A stretch of 58,000 nucleotides of DNA from Cryptomeria japonica (lineage: Eukaryota; Streptophyta; Pinopsida; Cupressales; Cupressaceae). The stretch spans positions 687,020,583 to 687,078,582 of the forward strand of contig NC_081412.1 of the NCBI RefSeq assembly GCF_030272615.1. Direction: 5' to 3'. The notes under the pieces are model-generated. The model did not search any database and was not told the origin of the DNA. It saw only the letters and a program-made list of their open reading frames with translations. Of this stretch, positions 22,268 to 34,430 are shown one piece after another (position 1 is the stretch's first letter; each line of letters begins with the position of its first letter). The position numbers and the translations under genes were made by a program.

Positions 22268-23232
22268 GGGTGATCCCACAATACTGGGTTACCCTTTTTG
22301 GCCAAACTTGACACTGAAAATAATATTTTGCACTTGATCTTCGGTTTCTAACACTTATAGCAGCTAAACCATTAAGAATTTGAAGATGAAGTAAACCACT
22401 AATTTGTGAGATTTTTTGTGTTGATTCTAAATATATTTAAAAATAAATAAATTATGAGTTTTTAATGTAACTTTTAATAACTTAATTTTTACATAATCAA
22501 CATTTTTCAGAATTGACATTTGTGATGTCATTCATAACATTATTTATAGAAATAATAAAGTTTTACATATGATGTCATTCATAACATTTGTCACACCAAT
22601 ATCTAGTGTATGGATATTTTACAAAAAAAATTGTTGTATATATATATTTTTTAGTTAAGTTTTGAAGTCAAAGTAATTGCAATTAAGATAGAGGAGTATG
22701 ATGTCATTTATAAAAATTTTGTATGCATTTGAATTAACTTCTTCTTTTTGTGTTGAAATGAGGATATCAATACCTAGAGAAAATATATTTTTTAGAATTT
22801 TTTCCCTATTTTCCTATTTTTCCATATGTGTGAAACAAAGGCCTTAATGTTTGATGAAAAAATTACATTCATAAGAAATTAAAATTAAATATATTAGAAA
22901 TTATACTTTTTGGAAAGCTTATAATAAGGACTACATACTTACAAAATAAAACTTCCAAATGAATTTATTTGACCCACCAAAAGCTAATGTAAAACCAAAT
23001 TTTTTGATTATTTTGATAGGTGTGAAGGAGATTCCATTGTAGGTATGATTTAAGAGTAGAGAGGTTCTATCAAAAGGAGTTTGATCTAAGAGGATTTGAT
23101 CTAATCCTCTTCAATAAATTGCTTCAAATGGGACCTCTCAAGGCTTAAATCATTATATTTTAAAATAAAATGTGTGATTTCAACAAAAATCAGGATGTGC
23201 CAATAAGTGTAACCCATTGTTGTGGGATCACC
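22268..23232. mobile_element. Inverted-repeat DNA element (MITE-like) in the LINE
   Basis: 965 bp, AT-rich, no coding capacity. The ends are imperfect inverted repeats of about 40 bp: GGGTGATCCCACAA...TGGGTTACC on the left mirrors GGTTA-like...TTGTGGGATCACC on the right. Flanked on both sides by TAGTT (22263-22267 and 23233-23237), a likely 5-bp target duplication. It divides LINE sequence that otherwise runs from endonuclease into the linker to the polymerase. I cannot assign a superfamily. Confidence 0.75.
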
Positions 23233-23780
23233 TAGTTTGGAGTGATTACTATGGTGATCTTATTCCACCATCTTTTAACCAGTTCATATGGGTTTGGATC
23301 CCTGAGCCACATATTCTCAAACTTCAAAGGGCTACTGGTTGGGGGCTCCTTCGGTCTAATTATTAGTTGTACAAGGAAATGGTTAGACCTAGGAAAAGGC
23401 AGGATGGTAGCCTCATATGTGTCAAGTTGGCTATCCCAATCTCCAAAGAGGAGGAAGAAGTCTAGTCTTTCTAAAATGCTAGTGAAACCATCCCTCCTAT
23501 TTCCCCAAGTGAATGTGTCATTCTTGGTTTTCATATCTCTCAATCTATTTTCATCAACAAAGATTTGAAAGTCCACTTGGACCTAGGAAGGATTATGGAG
23601 TCCACCCCATTTCTCCAAGCTATTCAAAGTTGCATTAAAATATCCTCCTATGATTCCTTTATCTCCTTTTAGGTTTCTTAATTTGTTTGTAATTTGGTGT
23701 CAAATGTCTCTCTTCCTAGGTGTGGAGATCAGGCCATATACATTGATGAAAAATAAATTCTCATTCTTTTGTAGAGACTT
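23233..23780 (-). pseudogene. LINE endonuclease, C-terminal half
   Basis: APE-type endonuclease of an L1-like LINE. Reads, on the minus strand, NLFFINVYGLISTP, then GGYFNATLNS (family GGDFN; the Asp is now Tyr), then FQIFVDENRLRDM, FTWGNRRDG, LDFFLLFGDW and FPRSNHFLVQL (family SDHxP; Asp is Asn here), ending RWWNKI. There is a frameshift and stops near 23586 and 23680. It nicked target DNA for LINE insertion in the intact ancestor. It is cut at 23780 by LTR-like sequence. Confidence 0.88.
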
Positions 23781-24075
23781 TGTTGGTGTAAATTATGTCT
23801 CATAATTACACTTTACTTAAGTTGACTTAGGATAATGCATTCAATGTAGTTTTCATATGAGACACTTAGGGAAGTGTGCTTCTAAGGAAGATGATTGCAT
23901 TTAACAGCTTAAATCTAGGAGATTGGCTGATTTTATTGAAATTTGCTACCTCTAAAATTCAAAATCTTCTCTCTTTCTTTAGTGCATGAGTTTTACAACA
24001 ATAAGCCCTACTTACACTATTCCCGTTAGATGAAGCCTTAGAATTAAGTCTTTCCAAGGTGTAATTACCGAGGAG
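23781..24075 (+). repeat. LTR-like start and leader before the Gypsy gag
   Basis: Begins TGTTGGTGTAAATTATGTCT, a plausible LTR start that abruptly ends the LINE. No matching copy is seen elsewhere in the window, and no clear primer site lies before ATG 24076. It is either a truncated 5' LTR with leader or part of another element. Confidence 0.4.
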
Positions 24076-27000
24076 ATGGAACCTAATTTGAATGGCCTTT
24101 TTAACGAGGACATGGGTAATTCCTCTAATCCTCTTAATGATGAAGAAGCTCTCCATGAGGTTTCTGTAGAACAACTTTTGAAATTGGATAACCAATTTGA
24201 TGATTTTCGACAATGGATGTCTCAAGAATACCCTGATAGTGAAGCTCTTTCATTAATTGAGGGTCTAAAACGTATGGTTCAAAGTGATAAGAATGGAATT
24301 GATATTTTACGTGGTATTGCACACATTGTGGATTCGAATGTGATGCCTATGAAGAGTTGTGCCGAAACTTTAGGTTATACACAACCTCCTACTCAAGTTA
24401 ATAATTTTATTCCCTTGACAACTCCTATTGCTAGTATACCTACTTTTACATCAAACATAATGACTACTTCAATACAAGACGTTCCTCCTATGATCACTAA
24501 TCATGGGGGCAATCCCTCTTCTTCAATCAACCCTCTTCCTTCATTCAATCCAACTTCTTCATTCATTCCTTCAATGAGTGTTCCTCTTATATCTCCACAA
24601 ATGAACATGACACAAGGGGGCAATTCATTTAACCCTTCCATTCCTCCTTGTAGTGTTCCTCCTTTCCAGTCATCTCCTATGACTAACTATCATAGTGTCC
24701 CACCACCTTACTCTCTACCTTCTTTCAATAACATAACACCTCCATCACAATCTAACACGTCTAATATGAACTCTTCGACTGAAGCGACCATTAATAATCT
24801 TGCACAAACTGTCTCTTCTTTACAGCAACAAATTGCCTCTATGAATCAATCTAAGTTTAGTGTGCCCACATTTGATGTTGCGAGGCCACTTTCTCTTGAC
24901 ATTGTTCGAGCTATCCCCCCTAAACATGTTGAAATTTCGCATTTGGAGCTTTATAATGGTAAGGGTGATCCTCTAACACATGTTAAGACCTTTCAAACAA
25001 TATGCACTGATTTTGCTTATGACCAAAGGTTGCTTGCAAAACTGTTTACTAGAACATTAAGAGATAAAGCCCTACAATGGTATTGCTCATTGCCTTCCTA
25101 TTCTATTACTTCTTTTGAACAACTTGCAAATGCTTTTATTCAACAATTTCAAAACAATATAAGTCCTAAAGTTACTTTGATTGATTTAATGCATTGTAAA
25201 CAAGGTGTTAAAGAAAAAGTGACTGATTTCATTGGTAGATATAAGCATTTGTATGCTCAAATTTCTTTTCCAGTACCTAACAATGATATTCAGAGAATCT
25301 TTGTTTCTAATTTACAAAAAGACATTAGAGAAAAACTCCTATTTTCTGAGTTTACTTCATTCCAACAGTTGTGCGCAACTCTTCACAATTATCAACTGAC
25401 TGTGAGTCAAATGGAACAAGCAAATCCTATGGCTCCGAGTGCTAAGGGTGATAGTAGTCAACAACCATTTGGGAAGTTTAAACTGAACAGAGAGTCCATT
25501 AAATTCAATGAAAACATCATCAACAACAATGTGAATGCAGCATCAGGTGTGCCTCCTATTTCTAAGTTTTTCAAGAAAGAAAGAAAGTTTACTCCTTTGA
25601 ATGAATCATTGCATAGTATTATGAATAAGTTATTGGAACAAAATGTGCTTACTCTCCCTCCTATAAGGCAAATAGACCCTGCAAAGATTAATTCACCCTA
25701 TTTTGATAACAAATCTTTTTGTCAATTTCATCGTCAACCTGGGCATGATACTGAAAAATGTTTTGCTTTAAAGGGTAAAATTCAAGATTTCATTGATAAT
25801 AATACTATCTCTGTTTCTGGTGTGAATGATAAAGGCAACACATCTGTAGCTCCTCCTAACCAAAATCTTCATATTTTTACTGATCCATTGCCTTCTCATA
25901 CCTCTAATGCGATTGATACTACTGATTCCTCTGTCTCACCTAATGATCTTGTGTCCATGACTCCGAATGTGATTAACTTTGTAGAGCAGCAGAAAATCCC
26001 TAAAGAACCTTCCATCACCTTTGATTCTAGTGAAACTATCAGAGCACCTGATGGTCCTTTATATATAGTTGCAAAAGTCAAGAATACACCTTGTCGTGGA
26101 GTGCTTATTGATCCTTCTTGTATGGTTAATATCATTACTGAAGAATTTCTTTTTACTTTGCAATTAAATCAAGTGATCTATGATGAAACAAATGTGGTTG
26201 TGAAACTATTTGATGCATTTTCTTCTCCTGCAATTGGTTCTATTACATTACCTATTGAGGTCCATAACAAATCCTTTGATGTGGACTTTGCTATTATTCC
26301 ATCATCCGAACAATTTCGTGTGAAGCTAGGCTATCCTTGGTTGTCTTCCATGAAAGCTATTGCTTCTCCTATTCACAAGTGTTTGAAATTTCCCCATAAT
26401 GGTGAAGTTGTTACTGTCAATCATAGTCTCTTTAAACCAGCTGAAAGAACTTCTAGTGTTCCTATTGATTACTTTTGGCCTAAACAATTCCAATCTCTTC
26501 CTCCGCGAAGTGATCATCTTTTTAAATCTTATCAAAAGTGGAAAAAAGATATGATCTTATCTCTAAGTGAACCTAGAACACCCAAACTTGACATTCCTAT
26601 CATTCTTGAGAAGGAAGTTCTTCCTTTGAAAGATAAAACTAATGTCTTTCCTCAAGAAGATTCCCAACCCATCCCTATGGATGTGACTATGCCTATATCT
26701 AATAAACTTCCTAAGAGTAGACCTATACCTCCTCATCATGATGGACTTGGTCTCCTTCCTAAACCAAATATTCCTCCCTTATATGGAGCAGTTCCTCCTC
26801 CTTCCTCTTATGGAGAGAAGAGACCTTCCTCTTCTCCTATTGTCAACCTAAGAGATCACAACCTAAACACCCAAGTGATAAGGATGAGAACATTCCTCCT
26901 CCTCAATCTTCTCAACTTCCTACTAAGACTAGACGAAATCGTTCTGCACGTGAACGCCAATGAAAGCGTTGTCTTAGAGCTCAGGCAGCTGCTTCTCAAA

Positions 27001-27422
27001 CTTTGCAATCCCCAAAAACACCTTCAGCCAGTATTATTCCATTTTCTCCTCAGCCGACGATTGAGCCGAAATCTCCTAAACATAAGATGCATGATGGTCT
27101 TGATCCTGTGCGAGTTAAAGATCCTATTTTTATAAATCTTGATGATGATATAGATGAAAATGTTATTCATGATGAAAATGTTACTCCTATTCATTATGAT
27201 AGTGAATATGAATATGTGGATAACCATTTATCTAACGCATTTTCTAAAGCACTTATCCTAGCTCCTAGACAAGAACACCGTGGCTTGGGGTATGAACATA
27301 GCCCTTGTTTGGATCTTGTGATAGCTCCATCTGCTGTGTTGGATGTTCCTCCTCTAGCGTGTTTCCTACCTTCCCGAAATATTGATCAGCAAGATCGGGG
27401 GGTAGATGACGTGCTAGACTAG
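24076..27422 (+). pseudogene. Ty3/Gypsy gag-protease of a pol-less element
   Basis: The frame is open for 1,019 codons from ATG 24076. The last 80 or so are out of frame after a frameshift near 26865, and the true C-terminus continues in another frame to TAG 27420 with one stop near 26962. Layout: acidic N-terminus (1-90); a Pro/Ser/Asn-rich stretch (95-250); a Retrotrans_gag core at about 280-450 (LELYNGKGDPLTHVKTFQTI, ALQWYCSLP, IGRYKHLYAQI); a CQFHRQPGHDTEKC knuckle-like motif near 549; and a retropepsin-like domain at about 665-780. In that domain the family DTG/DSG reads IDPSCMVNII, so it is likely inactive. There is no reverse transcriptase or integrase downstream. Confidence 0.88.
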
Positions 27423-28168
27423 TTTCATTAGCATAGCAGACTCTCTCCTCCTCTCTTTTGTTACTTCTTCTATGTGTTATTCTCATTCTTCTATTTTTTG
27501 TCCTTAGTGTTGTCTACTTGAGGATGATGCAAACCATTGAGATCTCTTTTGGTCTCTCTCATGTTGACTCAAAAGACACATGTGTTCCCTTCTTCTAAGT
27601 GACCTTCCTTGATTGGGGAATGAAGAACAATTATGCATACATACATATGATATACATGAATTATCATACAGCATATTGACCCCGAGGAAAGCGAAGTCAC
27701 CTTGTGCTTTGTGTTCTGTGTCTATTATCCTTGGGCTTATCTCACACTTGGGGGCTAAATCCTTGTGATAACGTGCTCCTTTCCCTTCTCATTTCTTATA
27801 TGTATCACTACCTTAAAGCAATCACCCCCGATGAGGCGTGTGCGATCACTTTAACGTAGGGGGGCATACATCCCGTTCATATCTTTTCAAGATACTTGAA
27901 AATTTCTTGACAAATTTAGCTTTGCCTTGAAATTTTTTGATATCTTTCTTGCATGACTCATAGTGAGGGAACCTTACTACTGACAGTCATGGTTCTCCCT
28001 CGTGATCTTCCCTTTTACTTTGTCAATCAAAGCCGTAAGATCCTTAGTCCACTGGGGGCTTGGTGTATCTTGCCTCCTTGACGTGGTGAAAGCTTTTCAA
28101 TGTTGTTTCCTTGTACTTTACCAAAAGTATGAGCGTACGCTTATACTCCTGCTAAAGTGGGGGCTAAA
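27423..28168 (+). other. 3' untranslated region of the pol-less Gypsy
   Basis: No gene. Has repeated GGGGGCT words (27751, 28046, 28159) and ends AAGTGGGGGCTAAA, a good polypurine tract just before the LTR at 28169. Pol would be expected here in a complete Gypsy element and none of its motifs is present. Confidence 0.6.
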
Positions 28169-29601
28169 TGTAGCATCCTAAAATTGTGACACTTGCAATT
28201 TCGACCGCATTTGGGTCTTCACGATGGCGGCGCAACGTTGAACCTGAATGGAGACCCCGAACCTGTTTACGACACCAAAAACTGCATTTTTCAGCACCCT
28301 GGCCTGATCCTCCTTGCACCCTGCTGTCCCTGGAGGTGGGACCAGGGCGCCCAGCGCCCTGGTCCCTGGCCCTATTTTGGGCCCGGTCTCTTTTGGGGCT
28401 TCGGGTCTTTAAGTTTGCAAATTGGAAAATAATATTTCCTGGTCGGCCTAAGGTCGGGAAAATCAGTCTATCAACCCTAATTGACAAGTATATAAACTAC
28501 ATTTCCTCTCTCATTTTGGAAAGATGGAAAAAGGGCGGAAACGATATTCAAACATTCAAGCATTCAAGCATTCCTTCAAGCAATTGAGCATTCCAAGTCT
28601 CCATTCAAGGCTAAGTGTTGCATTCAAGACAAGGATTCAACCATTGAAGAGTAGATCACATACAACATACAACATACTACATACATTACACCTTCGCATG
28701 TAAGAATACAAACATTCTTACAACAAGGTATCAGTACTTGTTTACATTACAAACATTTACATTTACAGCATTCTCATTTCTTGGTTAATTCCAAAACCGG
28801 GGTTTGAACTAAAGGCAAACCCCTCATCCCTAACCCCCCAATCGTCCTCTCTTTTCTGTGTGTAGGTTGTAGGTACGCGGCTGTAATTGAAGATCTGGAA
28901 TCCTTGTGCAGAGACGAACAGATCCCCCTTCGTTTCGCGGATTTTTCGGAGGACCGTGTGCACGCCGGGCGCCATCGTCCCGTCAACTTTCGCTCAAATT
29001 TGCAGAACAGCACCGTCTCGACATTTTACTGCTAATTCCAGGTCCGCAGCTTCATCCCATATCCCTATCTCTGTTTATAAGCAAATCTTTCCTACTTTAC
29101 AAGCATTCCTAGTTCAATCTTTCTATCTACCTTCTTTACAAAAGAGGGTATCCTTGATGTCTTAACCCTTGAAACTCATATAGAATCCAATCTTGCATTG
29201 TGTGGGATTGGATCTTGTGGGTTTCAACCCCTCTTTTGAATGTAAAGTCTCTCCTAAGTGAAAACCATCAACCCTAGTGACTCTCCCTTCTCTCTCCTTG
29301 GAGTTGGGGAGGGGAGAACAACTAGGGTTCAATTTTTCCGCTTTACAAGTGGAATATTCTATTATTTTTCCTACCTACCCCTACCTACTCTTATATATTG
29401 GGCCACACATCATGATTGTGTGCTCTCATTTCCATATGGCCTTGCCTTTATAAGCAGGCTCATCATGATTGTATGGTTGATCCAATTGATCATTTTTTAC
29501 ATCTTGATAAGAATACAGTTTATTCTTATCAATCTTTGTCTCATGTGTGTTGTGATATCCATTAGGCTCTAGATCTTGGTTATTATTGGCAAATTCTTAC
29601 A
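28169..29601 (+). repeat. Gypsy-type LTR
   Basis: Starts TGTAGCATCC after a polypurine tract and ends TTCTTACA, followed by a primer-site-like word. Length 1433 bp. It is more GC-rich than its surroundings (28230-28400, 28920-29000) and has a TATA box. The polypurine tract says 3' LTR of the element on its left; the primer-like word says 5' LTR of something on its right. No second copy is in the window. Short ORFs inside are chance. Confidence 0.6.
28489..28495 (+). promoter_or_regulatory. TATA box of the Gypsy-type LTR
   Basis: TATATAA in the context GACAAGTATATAAACTACA, 320 bp into the LTR. It is followed by a C/T-rich start region, the usual place of the U3/R boundary. Confidence 0.6.
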
Positions 29602-29614
29602 TTGTATCAGATCC
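29602..29614 (+). other. Possible decayed Met-tRNA primer site
   Basis: TTGTATCAGATCC directly follows the LTR end TTACA. It differs from TGGTATCAGAGC by a few bases. If real, the LTR at 28169-29601 would be the 5' LTR of a rightward element. Confidence 0.35.
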
Positions 29615-31579
29615 ATTGGGTATTTATTTTGGAGAGATCTTACTCCATTTGAGATTTAGATATGAGGAGAATCACAAATTGGGAGCATCATATGCCAAAT
29701 TGACATCTTCATTGAGTCTGGGAGGCCATTTCCATAAATTTTGGCTATAAATTTGTCTATATTGGGCAAAAGTCATTTTCAAGGCATTCGGAAAAAAAAT
29801 TCACTATCTTGGTGGTATAGTATAGATTTTTCAAAAAAAAAATCTGCAAAGTTTTTTTTAATTTTTTTTCATATTTATCACAGTTTTTATTTTTGAATTG
29901 TAAAGTTTTTTTTATTTAATATCAAAAAATTCAAAAATTTGTTTTGAGTTGGGGGGGTGGGGGCGGTGGGGTCTGCAGACCACCCCTCCCCATCGTACCT
30001 ATGTTAGCTTTTGGGTATGCCTGTACTCTACAGCTGGGCCTACACGTCGTACTCCTTTGTTGTTTCAAGCTTCTCGTCATTGTGCTATCCACCTGCCTCC
30101 TCTGACACCCGTGACCTACAACCACTATCAAGTCTCAACACCTCCTTCCATCAAAACTCACCACCACTGGCCTTGAGTGCCTCTACTTCTCATGGTTCCT
30201 CTGTCATTGGTGCCCTCTGCTTGTGTCACCGCTCCGATACCTAATGACCACCTTCGGTAGAGCCTTCACCCCACCAACAACCACCACGCAACTTGTTTTC
30301 CTTTAATTGATAGTGCCACATGGCACAACCCCATTGGCTTGCATTTGCATAGTCACTGCTTGTAGAGGACACGTGTCCATCTCATATTCGACCATGCAAG
30401 CACCTAGTTGGCACCCCATCAACCTTTCATACACTATGTCATATACCCAGTCAACACACATGTGATTGATACATCAACAATACAGATTGCCACATCAACT
30501 ATTGAGTCAGCGCTACGTCAATAGGATAAACTTCCACGCCATTTGTTGAGTCATGTCCATACAACAAATTCAGCGTCTATACGATGACACATTGGATCTG
30601 TACAATCCAATCAAACTTAACATGTCAACATCCATACAACCACATCACCACACAATTAGTACATCTGTACATCCACATCAGCACACAATTAGTACATTCG
30701 TACATCCATGTCAATGCATAGTAAACACAACTATATGTTCACGTCGAGGTATAGTAAACACAATCGTATCTCATCAACGCACAGTCAACAAATCTGTATG
30801 ACACGTCAACATTTTCTGTGTTGCCATGTTAGGAGTCTATATAGTATAGTCTTCCATGCAGGCATGATGGATTTTGGCATGATGGTCATACAATCATCAA
30901 ATTTAACATAGTGTTTTGCTAGCATCAACACTTTTTGAAAAAAAATTGACCCTTCACCATTGAGCTTTTTTATTTTGCAATCTAACTTTGAAAGCTCATA
31001 AGTTGGTCATTTTGAGGCCTTTTTCAGTGCATTTTTTTATTTGGGCTAATTTTTTCGTGCTCTCTATAGTGGTGTGGTTAGTTTTTAAATTTTAAGGATA
31101 GATTTTTTTAAAATTTTTAGTTTTTCACAACTATGCCTATCCAAACATTGATTCTGCAACTTCTCAGGCTTTGTTCAAGATCACTTCCTTTTCAAGTGTC
31201 ATTTTTTTAAAGTGTATAATTTTTCATCTACTTTCACATGGTGCTATCATTTTTTCACCATTTTGAGTAGAAATTGTACTTTCAAAACTTGGTTTTTTGG
31301 CCTATTTGGTACTTGTAATTTACTTGGATCTAAGCTCAAATCTTGTTCATTATTGGTTTGAGTCTTCTATAGCCTATTTGTGTTAGTTCTAATCTTGAAA
31401 TTAGAAGTGCAGTTTTCCCTTGTTTACAAGTGGCCCATTGTACACACACTAAGTATAAAGTGCCAAGTCATCATTTTTTATTTTTTGGGGGGGGGAGATG
31501 TTCTTTGATTGAGTGAATTTGGGGGGGTGTTTTGTGTGATTATGCCTCTCTCTATCTTGTTCTCTTACATTTTTTTTCT
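29615..31579. other. Non-coding stretch before the Copia-2 gag
   Basis: No gene recognised. It contains G-runs (29949-29971), T/A-runs, a short tandem repeat (30641-30706), a TATA-like CTATATAGTA (30837-30846) and a G-run at 31487-31495. It may be the LTR and leader of the Copia whose gag starts at 31580, but I found no paired LTR. Confidence 0.4.
30641..30706. repeat. 33-bp tandem repeat, two units
   Basis: Units 30641-30673 and 30674-30706 share CACACAATTAGTACAT and differ at only a few bases. Looser copies of words such as AGTAAACACAA (30720, 30756) and CATGTCAA flank them, so this may be the core of an older, larger array. Confidence 0.7.
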
Positions 31580-31939
31580 ATGGGTTCTCCTAAATTTCCA
31601 CTTTTAACTCCACATAATTATGCATCATGGAAAATTAAAGCATGGAGTAAGTTAATGGAAAAAAGACTCATTCATTGCATAAATGGAACAATGACAACAC
31701 CAACAGATCCTAAAACTAATCCTAATGCTCAATTGGAATGGCTCACTAAAAATTCTATGGCTCTTGGAACTTTGAGAAAGATGTATCAAATGACCTCATT
31801 TTTCACATTAAGAAATGTACTATAGTTAAAGAGGCTTGGGATATATATGCCATATTGTATGGCCAAGTTGATGAGATTAGGGGCTACAAGCTTGACAATG
31901 AACTCACAATGTTGGATCCCAAGGATTTTGATACGAACC
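31580..31939 (+). pseudogene. Copia-2 gag, 5' part
   Basis: Starts MGSPKFPLLTPHNYASWKIK, the standard opening of a plant Copia gag (LTxxNYxxW). A frameshift near 31778 moves the frame; it then reads EAWDIYAILYGQVDEIRGYK (family AWxxLxxxYG). The frame is cut by N3 at 31939 and resumes after the GAACC duplication at 38754. No leader or LTR could be firmly placed upstream. Confidence 0.85.
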
Positions 31940-32838
31940 TGTTGGAAATTGACACTCATCGGATTCATTTTGTTGTCATTGATGGCAATAATATTAGATG
32001 GAAATCATTTACCGGTATTAGGAGGTATATACCAATAGACACCAGCTTTGGAGCATTCAGGGCTACACTGACACTGGTACGGACATCAATACTTCAAGGA
32101 AGCTGACATCAAGGGAGATTTATTTAGTAAATCATTTTATAATTATTGTCAAGACTGACATTGAATATCTTTTGTAATGTATTGTAAGCCGACATAAGGC
32201 ATATTGTTTGTAATAGGTATATAGGTAAGTCTGCTAGGTCATTTTGAAGTGTGTGATAAGGAGTGACATAGGAGAATATAGCAGAACTGCATAATGTGAA
32301 GTATATGTATGTAGATCATATGTATGCAAATGTTATATCATGCAATGATCTATAGATAGTTTGGATGGCATTCTTGGAGGAGAAGAGATACATGTAGTAG
32401 TGTTTAGGGTTTATGAACCGGTACAAAGTAGAGCTAGAACCAAAACTCTATTTGGCATAGCAAATGCATTTTTGAGTTTATTTTTATTGTTTTACTTCAA
32501 CAGAAGCTTGTAGTCAATGAGACTCTTTAGTGATGAGAAGTATGCTCTAGGCAGTGTGCCTTCCTGCATATGCAAGTCCCCATTATATGTAATATCTTTT
32601 CATATGGCCAGTGAACTAATATTGTGGGTCACAAATCCCACCGTGGTTTTTCCTCTTTGAGGTTTTCCATGTACAAATTATGTGTGTTATGGTGTTCATT
32701 TATGTGGATGGTTTATTTGCTTCATGTTATATGTTTATTCATTTACCGGTTTATATGTGTATGGTATAAAAGGATAAAATCTTATCTTATCGGCAGAAAA
32801 TTGATTCCCCCCCCCCTCAGTGTTCTTGGATCCCAAAA
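31940..32838 (+). repeat. N3 5' LTR
   Basis: Starts TGTTGGAAATTGACACTCAT, ends GGATCCCAAAA. Pairs with 37849-38753. Contains the hairpin GTGGGTCACAAATCCCAC (32624-32641), the GGTTTTTCC module and GTATAAAAGG (32763-32772), a TATA-like word close to the 3' end. Confidence 0.95.
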
Positions 32839-32840
32839 AT

Positions 32841-32852
32841 TGGTATTAGATC
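32841..32852 (+). other. Primer binding site of N3 (decayed)
   Basis: TGGTATTAGATC, 2 nt after the LTR. Two changes from the TGGTATCAGAGC of N1 and N2, both after the first six bases. Confidence 0.85.
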
Positions 32853-32912
32853 TTGGTACCTCAGAAGAATTTTAACAACTTGAGGAAGATCCTGAAATCG
32901 GAATCTTTGAAC

Positions 32913-34052
32913 ATGGCTATGGAGAAGCAACTTGAGATGGCTCTTGAGGATTATTATGCTCAAAGGATAAAGAACTTGAAATTGCAAGATGAATGGAATT
33001 ATGCTAATGAGTTCATGCTTATCCTGCAAGAAAGGTTATCATCAGCTCAAGCCAAGAGAAAAGAAGATTTGCAAAACCCGGATGATGAGGAGAAGAATGC
33101 ACTTAAGGAACAATGTTAGAAACTAAGTCAAGCAAACATGCTCATGAAGAATGAAATGCAAGATCTGACTATGAGGTTATCAAAAGATATCGAGGACAGA
33201 AAGAAGAAGGAAGGTAATTAAGTTTTATCTCTGAAGAACAAATTTGATGAATGTGGTAGATTGACTCATGAGAATAATCTGTTGAGAACTGACTTGGTAC
33301 ACTCCTAGAACAATGAACAAGAACTTGAAAGGCAAATAACTACTCTGAGAGATGATCTGACTACTGCAAGTGAGTATAAATAAAAATTCAGGATTAGTGT
33401 TGCACAGTTGGATAACTCATTGAAAAGACAAAGGCAGATTGATGATTCTAGAGGACTTGGATTTGTACAAGGTGAAAGCTCTGGTTCTGCAAATGAAGAT
33501 CAGACAACTAGTCTGTGGAACTCATCAGAACAGAGGAAACCGGTAAATCAATCTAATGCTTATAAATTCAATGGTAGATGTTTTGTTTGCAATAAATTTG
33601 AGCATATGGCTAAACAATGTAGAAATAAAGCAAATCAAAACTAAAAATCTGTTCCCGGTCAATGCACAAATTGCAAGAAATATGGTCATAGATCAGAAGA
33701 TTGCAGAATGAATGTTAAATGTCATGCATGTGAAAAGTTTGGACATTTTGCTAACCATTGTAGGTCAAGGAATGACACCGGATTTGTCAAAGCAATTCAA
33801 AAGAACAATGTTACATGTTATGCATGCAACAAAATAGGTCATATTGCTAAGTATTGCAGAAGCAAGACTCAACTGGTTAGCAATGATAAAGATAATGAGA
33901 AAGGAAAGCAGAAGGTAGATGAAATACAACAAGATCACACCAAGAGACGGGTTAGAAAATCTGAAGAACCAGGTGGAGATGGATCTACACTGGTAACTCC
34001 ACCAATAGAATAGGGTATTCCTCCACTAGTAGGAAATTCCACTGGTAACTGA
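32913..34052 (+). pseudogene. N3 ORF1, gag-like: coiled coil plus four zinc knuckles
   Basis: One frame from ATG 32913 to TGA 34050 (379 codons) with six premature stops (33117, 33219, 33306, 33381, 33642, 34011) and no frameshift. Residues 1-170 form a charged coiled coil. All four knuckles keep their Cys and His residues: CFVCNKFEHMAKQC (Gly to Glu), CTNCKKYGHRSEDC, CHACEKFGHFANHC, CYACNKIGHIAKYC. A basic tail follows. Aligns along its length with ORF1 of N2. Inferred role: RNA packaging. Confidence 0.83.
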
Positions 34053-34430
34053 GGCATAAGCCTTAGGGGTTGGCAAAGTCATTGCAAAATCCTGCATATT
34101 ACCCCATAGGATATCTAAAGAGATCTGGAAAAGATCTAGAGAGTTGTGTTCATCATTGATGAAGGTTCGCCTGACACAAGACTATGAAACCATCATCTGT
34201 TAGGGTTGTTTACAAAGTATTTATTACAAAGAAAGATTAGGGTTTTATTCACTGATAAAAAGGGTAAGTGAATTCATTTTCACTCACCGAGAATTCAAGC
34301 ATTCAGAGTGAAGAAAAGGCGAATTTCAGGCGAATCAAGAGAGACCAAAGGCATTCTGAAAGGATTTCGAGCAGTTGTCTGAGAAGCACTGAATCTTCCA
34401 TCGGCATTCACTTTCAGGTATTCTTCGAAA
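34053..34430 (+). other. N3 inter-ORF leader
   Basis: Non-coding. CCTTAGGGG (34070-34078) repeats the purine tract found after ORF1 of N1 and N2. CACTGATAAAAAGGGT (34250-34265) is a TATA-like word about 175 bp before ATG 34431. The leader is purine-rich. A separate ORF2 transcript is possible but not shown. Confidence 0.4.

Noticed and set aside
23242-23568. Plus-strand ORF opposite the LINE endonuclease
   Set aside because: The minus strand has clear endonuclease motifs; the plus frame is a shadow.
24076-27135. The 1,019-codon open frame as a host gene
   Set aside because: It has a Retrotrans_gag core, a knuckle-like motif and a retropepsin-like region, lies before a polypurine tract and LTR, and its last 80 or so codons are out of frame.
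28186-29165. Overlapping ORFs in the GC-richer stretch
   Set aside because: Several frames on both strands are open only because of base composition. The region behaves as an LTR with a TATA box.
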